A DNA stretch of 17,572 nt from Ruminococcaceae bacterium UBA5904. GTDB taxonomy: Bacteria; Bacillota; Clostridia; Oscillospirales; Acutalibacteraceae. The position numbers were made by a program, and so were the translations under genes. The stretch is taken from contig DJEG01000057.1 in assembly GCA_002431305.1 (NCBI GenBank), forward strand, positions 14,401 through 31,972, written 5' to 3'. Under the pieces are notes generated by a model, which saw only the letters and a list, made by a program, of their open reading frames with translations, did no database searches and was not told the origin of the DNA. Below, one piece after another: positions 1-6,431 of the stretch (the stretch's first letter is position 1; each line of letters begins with the position of its first letter).

Positions 1-43
1 TTCCGAAGGCAAAATCATATTTTTAATTTTCTGCCTTTACCCC

Positions 44-66
44 GGGAAGACAATGTCTTCCCCTAC
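44..66 (-). repeat. Palindromic element (hairpin) over the birA stop codon
   Basis: Read on the minus strand, this begins GTAGGGGAAGACATTGTCTT and ends CCC. The arms GGGAAGACA (44-52) and TGTCTTCCC (54-62) are perfect complements around one central base. The TAG in the GTAGGGG start is the birA stop codon (65-63). No T-run follows on the minus strand (GGGGTAAAGG comes next), so it is not a standard intrinsic terminator. The first 12 bases recur at 17559-17570 on the plus strand. This fits a dispersed intergenic palindrome, but only one full copy is visible. Confidence 0.5.
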
Positions 67-818
67 AAAAGTTTCACTTCTCCGTAAAACACATCGGCTG
101 TTTTCCCGTCCGCGCCCTTAATCGTAAGCGAACCCGAGCGGTTTATCCTCACCGCCGTGTATTTTTCACCGTTATATTCGACCGTCCGACCGACGGTGTA
201 CGAATATTCATTCAGAAGTCCGACGAGACTGTCAATCTCTTCATTATCATCGGATGTAATCTTCTTATTAAAAACAAGGTCGTCGAGAATATTTATAACG
301 TCGGCAATAAGCGAAATATTATCCCCGCCGAACGATTTTAAGTTAAGCGAACCCGCCTTGTTATTTATATCGTCGGGGAAATCGGACGTGTCGGTGTTGA
401 TTCCGATGCCGGCGACGGCGGTAATATCACAGCCCGAAACGAGCGTTTCGACGAGGATTCCGCAGATTTTTCTGTTATTTAAACAGATATCGTTCGGCCA
501 CTTTATAAGCGCGCCGCACCCCGTGACGTTTTTTATCGCCTGTCTGACGGCAAGCCCCGCAGAAAGAGTCAAAAACGACAGATATTTTTCGTCCGAAGTG
601 AATTTATACGGAACGGAAAAATAAATTCCGCCGTGCGAATAAAAACTCCTGCCGAGCCGTCCCCTGCCTGCGGTCTGACAGTCCGAAACGGCAACGGGCA
701 TGGAATCCGAAACATTATTTTTAAGATAAAGATTCGTAGAATCTATAACGTCGAAATACTCGAATTTACGCCCTTTGCACAGCAATTCAAGCCTTTTTTC
801 ATTTTTCGCAATTCTCAT
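63..818 (-). CDS. birA: Biotin--[acetyl-CoA-carboxylase] ligase, HTH-less (class I)
   Basis: Cytoplasmic enzyme that activates biotin with ATP and attaches it to a lysine of biotin-dependent carboxylases and decarboxylases. The 251-residue protein shows the biotin ligase signature GRGRLGR (51-57), KWPND (106-110) and GILVE (120-124), then a small C-terminal SH3-like domain (about 205-251). There is no N-terminal winged helix, so it should ligate biotin but not repress biotin genes as E. coli BirA does. The ATG at 818 was chosen because the protein then starts just before the catalytic domain and its start overlaps the stop of the upstream dipeptidase gene (ATGA, 818-815), a classic translational coupling. 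The open frame continues upstream to 1007, but that extension is an arginine-rich shadow of the dipeptidase gene. It is the last gene of the operon. Confidence 0.93.
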   Translation of the reverse strand: MRIAKNEKRLELLCKGRKFEYFDVIDSTNLYLKNNVSDSMPVAVSDCQTAGRGRLGRSFYSHGGIYFSVPYKFTSDEKYLSFLTLSAGLAVRQAIKNVTGCGALIKWPNDICLNNRKICGILVETLVSGCDITAVAGIGINTDTSDFPDDINNKAGSLNLKSFGGDNISLIADVINILDDLVFNKKITSDDNEEIDSLVGLLNEYSYTVGRTVEYNGEKYTAVRINRSGSLTIKGADGKTADVFYGEVKLL

Positions 819-2227
819 ATTTCGACCCTGCCCGAGCAGATATCGTATATGACCTCGGCAAACATTTTCGCGCTTAAAATAAGGTCGTCGATATACGAAA
901 ATTCGTCCGCGCCGTGCATGAAATTGTCGACTCCGGGCATGGCGCATCCGAACGCAACTCCGCCGTCGATATCGTGGACGTACGTTCCGCCTCCGATTGC
1001 GAGGCATTCTCCCTTTTTGCCGGTGCAGTCCTCGTAGACGTTCAGAAGTTCCCTTACAAACGGCGAATCAGACGGAGTATGATGAACCTCGGAGAGTCTC
1101 GCTTTTTTTATTATAATGCCGTTGTATTTAAACTTATCGGTGATAATATTTTTAATTCTCTCCCCGTCTCCGATTGTCGGGAAGCGGATGTCAAGCGTAC
1201 CGGAGAGAATATTGTTCTCTATTTTCAGCGTACCGAAACTGCACGTAAGAGAGCCGAAATTTTTATCGTCCGACTTAATCCCCGCGCTTTTTCCGTCGGT
1301 CTCGCCGTGCGGGAACATGTTATTCAAAGCCTTTAATTTAATAAACGAATCGCTGTCAATATCGAATGAGCTTAAAAGTGAAATCAGAGCCGTCTGCGCG
1401 TTTATGCCCGTTTCCGGCTGGGCGGCGTGCGCGTTTTTTCCGACGGATATAAATTCGACGTCCCCGTCCGCGGCTTTCGAACACGTAATTTCTGCACCCG
1501 TTTTCTCTGAATAAATCCGAGCCGATTCTAAACAATTATTAAATTCGACGCCGTGAACGACAGCCCGGGCGATTCTCGGGACGACGTTAGACGTAACGCC
1601 TCCGGAGAATGAAACTACACGTTTTTCTGTAATTTTATCGTTTAACTGCGCGGAAAACTCGGGCACAAACCTGCCCTTTTCCGTATTTATAAGAGGATAA
1701 TCCGCGTCGGGCGAAAAGACTGCGGGAGGGGGCGGATTCTTTTTAAAATAATAAGCTATGTCCTCGCTTCCCGTTTCCTCCGCGCTTCCTAATATAATGC
1801 GCGCGTTGTATTTTAAATCGGGATAAAGCGTTTTGACCGCGTGAAACGCGTACATTGCCGCAACCGCGGGACCCTTATCGTCCGCGGTGCCCCTGCCGAT
1901 TATCTTATCGCCCTTTACCGTCACGTCAAACGGCGGACAGCTCCAGCCGTCGCCCGCTTCGACAACGTCGAGGTGAGCCAGAACGCCGAGCTTCGTCTCG
2001 TTGTTATTAAGAGAGGCTGTTATAACGTAGTTGTCGACGTTTTTGTTATCGAGGTTTAGTTTATCGAGTATCGCCGTGCCCTCTTTCAGCGCCTCGGCGC
2101 ATTTTTCACCGAACGGACAGCCGTCCGAAGAAGCGCTTCTTACGCTCGCGATTTTTACGAGAGCGCGTATGTCGTTTATGATATCGTCCCTTTTCGAGTC
2201 GATAAATTCGCTTATCTTCTTATTCAT
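815..2227 (-). CDS. pepV: M20-family dipeptidase, PepV/Sapep-like
   Basis: Metal-dependent cytoplasmic dipeptidase of the M20 family, expected to release amino acids from dipeptides. The 470-residue length matches the PepV group. Metal and catalytic residues are in the expected order: H85-x-D87 in AHLDVVE, D116 in TADDKGP, catalytic E150 with E151 in SAEETGSED, D174 in SPDADYP and H438 in FMHGADE. The long lid domain between about 185 and 380 is typical of PepV. It starts one base after the stop of the YhcH-family gene, and the Shine-Dalgarno sequence is weak, so translation is probably coupled. Its stop overlaps the birA start. A Sapep-type Mn-dependent dipeptidase is an equally good name. 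Substrate range cannot be read from sequence. Confidence 0.92.
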   Translation of the reverse strand: MNKKISEFIDSKRDDIINDIRALVKIASVRSASSDGCPFGEKCAEALKEGTAILDKLNLDNKNVDNYVITASLNNNETKLGVLAHLDVVEAGDGWSCPPFDVTVKGDKIIGRGTADDKGPAVAAMYAFHAVKTLYPDLKYNARIILGSAEETGSEDIAYYFKKNPPPPAVFSPDADYPLINTEKGRFVPEFSAQLNDKITEKRVVSFSGGVTSNVVPRIARAVVHGVEFNNCLESARIYSEKTGAEITCSKAADGDVEFISVGKNAHAAQPETGINAQTALISLLSSFDIDSDSFIKLKALNNMFPHGETDGKSAGIKSDDKNFGSLTCSFGTLKIENNILSGTLDIRFPTIGDGERIKNIITDKFKYNGIIIKKARLSEVHHTPSDSPFVRELLNVYEDCTGKKGECLAIGGGTYVHDIDGGVAFGCAMPGVDNFMHGADEFSYIDDLILSAKMFAEVIYDICSGRVEI

Positions 2228-2228
2228 A

Positions 2229-2693
2229 TCAATACTTAATCTTAACTACGGCTTTTCTTACCTTTACGCCGTTTTCTGAGTCGGGAGCAACGCACGGTCT
2301 GTGCGCTTCGTACGGATAGATAACGGCAAAATCGTCCTCTTTGTAAACAAAGGAAACGTCCGCGTCCGTATTCTTTAAAAACGCGATATCGCTCTGCTCG
2401 TATTCGTCGGTGATTATCTCCATTTTTCCGGTATCGTTTTCGTTTACGAGGTCAATTCTCTCCGCGCCTTCGATAACGCACTGGATGTCTATCATCTTCG
2501 CGTGCGCTTCGTATTTGCACTCGTCAGCGGGCTTGTTCGTATACGTGTTGATATTGACTTTTACGAGTCCCGGCACCAATTCGTAGTTTCCGTCCCTGAC
2601 GTTTTTTGCGTTCTTTAAAAATTCGAACGCCTCTTTGAATCCCTCGTGAGCGGAGTAATATCTGTCCGCATTTTTTAAATTATCGATTATCAT
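2229..2693 (-). CDS. YhcH/YjgK/YiaL-family protein (DUF386)
   Basis: A 154-residue cupin-like protein of the family that includes E. coli YhcH (NanQ), EbgC and YiaL. The family's pattern is visible: E-x-H at 62-64 followed by MIDIQCVIEGAE (67-78), and the C-terminal YPYEAHRPC (126-134) followed by VRKAVVKI. The histidines and acidic residues form the metal site in known members. Some members act on the anomeric form of sugars such as N-acetylneuraminate; others only support sugar enzymes. Here no sugar gene sits nearby: the neighbours are a metallophosphoesterase one base upstream and a dipeptidase one base downstream. The family call is secure, the substrate is not known. Confidence 0.88.
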   Translation of the reverse strand: MIIDNLKNADRYYSAHEGFKEAFEFLKNAKNVRDGNYELVPGLVKVNINTYTNKPADECKYEAHAKMIDIQCVIEGAERIDLVNENDTGKMEIITDEYEQSDIAFLKNTDADVSFVYKEDDFAVIYPYEAHRPCVAPDSENGVKVRKAVVKIKY

Positions 2694-2694
2694 A

Positions 2695-3564
2695 TTAAAA
2701 CACTTCCGTTAATTTTTTTTCGCTTTTTAACGTAACCGAGACTATCTCGGGCGAATTATTTATTCTGAACGGGAAAACGCTCTGCCCGATTCCCCGGCTT
2801 ACAACCATCTGAGTTTTGCCCGAAGAATATATACCCTCGGTATACTCGGGGAAAAATCCCTGCCCCGGGGCTGCGACACCGCCGATAAACGGGAGAATGA
2901 ACTGCCCGCCGTGCGCGTGACCGGTGAACGCAAGCTGAACGCCCGACGCGCATATCTCGTCAAAATATTCGGGACGGTGAAACAGCATTATGTTGTACAT
3001 ATCATCTCTTACAAGCTCCGTCATTGTACGCTCGATAAGAGCCCGGCGCTTGTCCGTATCGCCGAAAAACTCGGGGTCGATAATGCCGATAAGATTTATT
3101 TTCGCGCCGTCTTTTTCCAAGAAAACCGACTCGTTTTCAAGCTCCTTAACGCCGTATAATTTAAACGCTTCCCGCATTTTTTCATACTGCTCTTCTTCCC
3201 TTGCCTCATGGTTTCCGCTGACGAAATAAACGTCGGCAATCTTAACAAGGCGCGATATTATTTCAATCGAATTTTCACACGACGGAGGATAGGACGAAAC
3301 GATATCGCCCGTTATAAAAATAACGTCGGGATTACAGGATTTTACGCTTTCAAAAAAATCGTCTTTGAACTTCTTATAATCGGCGTTGTGAATATCCGAC
3401 AGCTGAACGATATTGTACGAATCAAATTCACTCGGAATATCGGGCGAGGAAACGGTAAATTTATCAATGTCGAGCGTTATGTTGCTTTCATATATAAGTG
3501 CGCCCGAAATGACCGCGAGAACCAGAACGGCGCAGATAACAGCGGTAATTTTCTTTTTCTTCAT
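2695..3564 (-). CDS. Membrane-anchored metallophosphoesterase, YkuE/YaeI-like
   Basis: Calcineurin-like phosphoesterase of 289 residues with one N-terminal membrane segment (about 7-25, preceded by MKKKK), so the catalytic domain should face outside. All metal-site motifs are present: D57-x-H59 in QLSDIH, D87 in TGDIV, N118-H119 in SGNHE, H196 in LFHRPE, and H216-A-H218 in TGHAHGGQF. Related YaeI/LpxG-like and YkuE proteins act on phospholipid-linked or cell-wall-linked phosphate groups; the substrate here is unknown. It is the first gene of a four-gene operon, with a Shine-Dalgarno GGAGG seven bases before the ATG and a strong promoter upstream. Confidence 0.9.
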   Translation of the reverse strand: MKKKKITAVICAVLVLAVISGALIYESNITLDIDKFTVSSPDIPSEFDSYNIVQLSDIHNADYKKFKDDFFESVKSCNPDVIFITGDIVSSYPPSCENSIEIISRLVKIADVYFVSGNHEAREEEQYEKMREAFKLYGVKELENESVFLEKDGAKINLIGIIDPEFFGDTDKRRALIERTMTELVRDDMYNIMLFHRPEYFDEICASGVQLAFTGHAHGGQFILPFIGGVAAPGQGFFPEYTEGIYSSGKTQMVVSRGIGQSVFPFRINNSPEIVSVTLKSEKKLTEVF

Positions 3565-3596
3565 AAGACCGCCTCCGACAATTTTTCACATTAAAA

Positions 3597-3625
3597 ATCT
3601 TAACATCCGTAATAAAAAAAGTCAA
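3597..3625 (-). promoter_or_regulatory. Vegetative sigma-A promoter for the 3564-63 operon
   Basis: Read on the minus strand: -35 TTGACT (3625-3620), a 17-base spacer, and -10 TAAGAT (3602-3597), preceded by the extended -10 element TGT. The start site would be near 3590, giving a leader of about 25 bases that holds the GGAGG site. It lies between the end of the Doc-like gene and the metallophosphoesterase start. Confidence 0.65.
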
Positions 3626-3659
3626 GTAATCTTTCCCTTATAACCGATATATAATCTGA

Positions 3660-4130
3660 TTATAATAAAATATCTTCGGCAGTTTCACTTTTATCCGAAA
3701 TAGCGTTTATTATTTCCAGTTTTAAGGATTCATCGTCTTCATATGTACCGTCAATTACTGCCGTCATAATACGGAGAAGTAAGTCCTTGTTGATTTTTCC
3801 CGCCGCAACCTGATAGCTTATATTTTCCATTATTTTAAAATATGTTTTTGCCACCGACATGTATCCGTTTAACAACAGGAACTGAGCTGTTAATGTTATT
3901 GCAAGTCTTTTATTTCCGTCGGCAAAGCAATGAAATTCACATACGCAATAAAACAAATGCGTCATTTTTTCCTCAAAGGTAGGGTAATAATCATCATTTT
4001 GAATATTCTGAAGCACGCTTTCCAATCTGCCCAAATCGAAATGCTCGTAAGTCCCGCCTCCGCTGCGAAGAATGGTTTTCTCATGAATGAATTTGGCTTG
4101 TTCCAACGAAACGTAAACAATTCCATCCAT
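3660..4130 (-). CDS. Doc/Fic-family toxin-like protein
   Basis: A 156-residue Fic-fold protein of the death-on-curing group. The active-site motif HCFADGNKR sits at 67-75, close to the same position as HxFxDANKR in P1 Doc (126 residues). Canonical AMP-transferring Fic proteins carry HPFxxGNGR; the lysine at position 74 in place of glycine is the Doc signature. By analogy it may phosphorylate EF-Tu and stop translation, but that is inference. The last 30 residues or so are an acidic helical extension absent from P1 Doc. No inhibitory (S/T)xxxE(G/N) helix is apparent in the protein. It begins two bases after the upstream gene, with an AAAGGAG site inside that gene's end, so the two are co-translated. 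Its AT-richness matches its partner and not the surroundings. Confidence 0.85.
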   Translation of the reverse strand: MDGIVYVSLEQAKFIHEKTILRSGGGTYEHFDLGRLESVLQNIQNDDYYPTFEEKMTHLFYCVCEFHCFADGNKRLAITLTAQFLLLNGYMSVAKTYFKIMENISYQVAAGKINKDLLLRIMTAVIDGTYEDDESLKLEIINAISDKSETAEDILL

Positions 4131-4132
4131 AA

Positions 4133-5152
4133 TTATTCACGCTCCTTTAATCGTTTCAGCACTTCCTCATTCTCTGCCATTAATTTTTCAAGTTCATCCC
4201 CGGCTGTTCCGAGAAATTTTTGATATTCGTCTTTATCCAACGGTTTTATATATTCCGACAGCTGATAATGAAAAGCGTCCCGAAATGCCATATCTCTGCT
4301 TGCCATTTTTGTTCTGCCTCTTTGAATAAGCGGTTTCCATAAAGCCATGTTTTCAAATTCTTTAAACAGCTCTTCCGTTTCTTTGACTGAAAGAACATGG
4401 TTAACCTCTTCGGCTCTCTTTTGTACAGCGTCGGCTAAACCGCATTCATATGACGCTATAATATCCAATATCTCACTGTAAAATGTGTCCCTGACTTTGT
4501 CGGCAGCTTTTAAATCAAGTATTTTTTTATATTCTCTTGCTTTTTCTTTAAAAATGCTGACATATATCATATCCGTAAAGTGAGCATATTTAAATTTATC
4601 GTCAACCACATAATTTTTTAACGCGTCTGTAAATTGTCTTCGATAATTATCCTCCTGTAATGAGGAAAACACAAAATCCTTATCGCGCTGATTAATATAC
4701 TTTGTGCCTCCGCCGGTTTTTTTGTTAATCAAATCAATTACAATATCAAGCATCATTTGTCTTAATATTCTTGCTTTTTCGCTTTCGGATAATAACATTG
4801 CCAAATTTAAGAATGCCCTGAAATCAAAAACTCCGAGCATTGTAGTTTTGGCAGGGACATCAATGTCCTTACCAGAAGATGTCACCCCGTTTGACGCAAA
4901 ATCCTTCAATTTTGCACCCTTGAGCACAACATATCCGTTTTGCGTTAATTCTTCATTATTCTGTTCAATATATCTGCTGATTGTCCTAATGTCGACTTCA
5001 AAGAATGATGCTGCCGACTCTTTTGTTAAATAAACACTGCCGTTCCACTTAACGCCGTCTATGCCGGCTTTCTTTTGTATTTCATTAACAGCAAGTTCGT
5101 TATTTAAAATATTTTGTCTGTCTAAACGTGAATTTGTCAAATCCTTCAGCAT
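4133..5152 (-). CDS. Putative DNA-binding protein (RhuM-like), partner of the Doc-like toxin
   Basis: A 339-residue protein. Residues about 38-62 (VYLTKESAASFFEVDIRTISRYIE, split as a helix-turn-helix) resemble the start of RhuM-type and phage regulator-like proteins, whose first part reads 'vwLtq..mAelFgv..rtIs.hi'. A conserved-looking core follows (105-215, with KFKYAHFTDMIYVSIFKEK at 187-205), then a helical, charged region with coiled-coil character (235-268) and a strongly charged C-terminus (312-339). The ATG at 5152 was chosen over a TTG at 5185 because CGGAGG lies six bases before it. No Phd-like small antitoxin is present, so this gene is the only candidate for an antitoxin or autoregulator of the downstream Doc-like protein. 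RhuM-Fic fusions exist in databases as I recall, which supports a functional link. Family assignment is tentative; the DNA-binding role is inferred. Confidence 0.6.
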   Translation of the reverse strand: MLKDLTNSRLDRQNILNNELAVNEIQKKAGIDGVKWNGSVYLTKESAASFFEVDIRTISRYIEQNNEELTQNGYVVLKGAKLKDFASNGVTSSGKDIDVPAKTTMLGVFDFRAFLNLAMLLSESEKARILRQMMLDIVIDLINKKTGGGTKYINQRDKDFVFSSLQEDNYRRQFTDALKNYVVDDKFKYAHFTDMIYVSIFKEKAREYKKILDLKAADKVRDTFYSEILDIIASYECGLADAVQKRAEEVNHVLSVKETEELFKEFENMALWKPLIQRGRTKMASRDMAFRDAFHYQLSEYIKPLDKDEYQKFLGTAGDELEKLMAENEEVLKRLKERE

Positions 5153-5174
5153 TTTGAACCTCCGAAAACAATAA

Positions 5175-5204
5175 TTTATAATCAAAAAACAATCAATTTT
5201 TCAA
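5175..5204 (-). promoter_or_regulatory. Candidate promoter(s) of the RhuM-like/Doc-like cassette
   Basis: On the minus strand, TTGAAA (5204-5199) and TATAAA (5180-5175) are 18 bases apart, with the gene starting at 5152. A second option is the extended -10 TGGTATAGT (5224-5216), which has only a weak -35 (TTTATT, 5244-5239). The 180-base spacer between the two divergent genes is very AT-rich, so false matches are easy. Confidence 0.35.
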
Positions 5205-5280
5205 ACCTTTTTATAACTATACCACATTATGATAAAAAAATAAAGGATATAAAAATCGGCGGTTTTACTTTAATTGTTTA

Positions 5281-5309
5281 TTGAAAAACGCGTAAATACA
5301 TAATATAAT
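5281..5309 (+). promoter_or_regulatory. Sigma-A promoter of hypB operon
   Basis: TTGAAA (5281-5286) and a perfect TATAAT (5304-5309) are separated by exactly 17 bases. A start site near 5316 would put the Shine-Dalgarno GGAGGAA (5317-5323) almost at the 5' end of the RNA, giving an unusually short leader of about 14 bases. It is divergent from the promoter of the cassette at 4133-5152. Confidence 0.6.
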
Positions 5310-5329
5310 TAATATCGGAGGAATCTGAA

Positions 5330-5998
5330 ATGGACAAATACAGAGTTATCGAAGTTAAACAGAGCGTTTTTGAGGACAACAACAAGGACGCCGAAATTCT
5401 CAGAAATTCGCTTAAAGAAAAGGGAACCTATTTAATAAATTTAATGTCGTCCCCCGGCGCGGGAAAAACAACGACTCTTACAAAATTAATACCCGAGCTT
5501 TCGAAGTCGCTTAAGGTCGGAGTTATGGAAGCCGATATCGACTCGTCGGTTGACGCCGAAACGATTTCAAAGACGGGCGCGAAGGTAATTCAGCTTCATA
5601 CGGGCGGTATGTGCCACCTCGACGCGGAGATGACGAGACAGGGCGTGAACGAGCTGGGCGCGGACGGACTCGACCTCGTCATACTCGAAAACGTCGGCAA
5701 CCTCGTTTGCCCCGCAGAATTCGACACGGGAGCCATGCTCAACATGATGATACTCTCGGTTCCCGAGGGTCACGACAAACCGCTGAAATACCCGCTCGTA
5801 TTCGAAGTTTCGAACGTCTGCGTTATAAATAAAACCGACGTTCTCCCCTATTTCGATTTCGACGTAAAAAAAGTCGAGGAGTTCGCAAAAATGAGGAATC
5901 CCGATATTAAATTATTCTTTATTTCCGCAAAAACCGGCGAGGGCATAGGCGAGCTTGCCGAATTTATAAAAGAAAAGGTTTCGGAGATTAAAAAATAA
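5330..5998 (+). CDS. hypB: Hydrogenase/nickel maturation GTPase HypB
   Basis: SIMIBI-class GTPase that uses GTP hydrolysis to hand nickel to HypA and on to a nickel enzyme. The 222-residue protein has the P-loop SSPGAGKTT (40-48), the switch region EADIDSSVDAE (67-77), the G4 motif NKTD (167-170), and the G-domain metal site C95-H96 in GGMCHLD together with C127 in NLVCPAEFD; these match C166, H167 and C198 of E. coli HypB. There is no histidine-rich N-terminal nickel store and no CxxGCxC motif, so only the low-affinity G-domain site is present. A GGAGG site lies before the ATG. The stop codon overlaps the hypA start by one base (TAATG). No hydrogenase gene or hypCDEF is in the window, so the client may be another nickel enzyme. 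Confidence 0.94.
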   Translation: MDKYRVIEVKQSVFEDNNKDAEILRNSLKEKGTYLINLMSSPGAGKTTTLTKLIPELSKSLKVGVMEADIDSSVDAETISKTGAKVIQLHTGGMCHLDAEMTRQGVNELGADGLDLVILENVGNLVCPAEFDTGAMLNMMILSVPEGHDKPLKYPLVFEVSNVCVINKTDVLPYFDFDVKKVEEFAKMRNPDIKLFFISAKTGEGIGELAEFIKEKVSEIKK

Positions 5999-6375
5999 TG
6001 CACGAACTGGGCATCGCGTTTCACATTTCCGACAGCGTTGAGAAAATCGCAAAAGAGAATAACGTCAAAGCCGTAAGCCGGGTCACGCTCGAGGTCGGCG
6101 AGGTCTCGACGGTCATTCCCGATTATCTTACCGACGTGTGGAACTGGAACAGGAAACGAACTCAATATTTAAAAGAATGCGAACTCGAAATAGAAATTAT
6201 CAAAGCCGTGACGTACTGCGAAGATTGTAAAAAAGAATATCCGACAGTCGAATTCGGCAGGATATGCCCTTACTGCAAGAGCGAAAAAACGTATCTCGTA
6301 ACGGGAAACGAAATCAATATTAAAGAAATAGAAGTAGAAGACGAAAACGAAGATAAAGATAAAAGTACTTCGTAA
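5998..6375 (+). CDS. hypA: Nickel metallochaperone HypA (divergent)
   Basis: Nickel-binding partner of HypB. The mature N-terminus M1-H2-E3 gives the nickel ligands, and a structural zinc site is formed by C74xxC77 and C90xxC93, at nearly the same spacing as E. coli HypA. The 125-residue protein is slightly long. Between residues 43 and 66 the sequence (TDVWNWNRKRTQYLKECELE) departs from the usual family region, which reads roughly 'F..a..gt..egA.L.ie', and carries three aromatic and several basic residues. The tail (111-125) is very acidic, which is often seen with metal binding but is not diagnostic. It is translationally coupled to hypB. The downstream flavoprotein gene follows after 56 bases on the same strand, so all three are likely co-transcribed. 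Confidence 0.9.
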   Translation: MHELGIAFHISDSVEKIAKENNVKAVSRVTLEVGEVSTVIPDYLTDVWNWNRKRTQYLKECELEIEIIKAVTYCEDCKKEYPTVEFGRICPYCKSEKTYLVTGNEINIKEIEVEDENEDKDKSTS

Positions 6376-6431
6376 AGGCTGAAAATTTACAGACAATACG
6401 GGAGTACACAAAAAAGAGAGGAGTAAAAATT

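Noticed and set aside
819..1007. Upstream extension of the birA reading frame (63 more residues)
   Set aside because: The extension is very arginine-rich, lies wholly inside the dipeptidase gene, and the ATG at 818 gives a family-like start with an ATGA overlap.
3650..3664. TATAATC/GATTATA palindrome at the stop of the Doc-like gene, as a terminator
   Set aside because: Only 7 AT-rich pairs around one base and no T-run, so it cannot form a useful terminator hairpin.
5153..5185. TTG start for the RhuM-like gene adding 11 residues
   Set aside because: The ATG at 5152 has CGGAGG six bases upstream, which would lie inside the coding region if the TTG were used.
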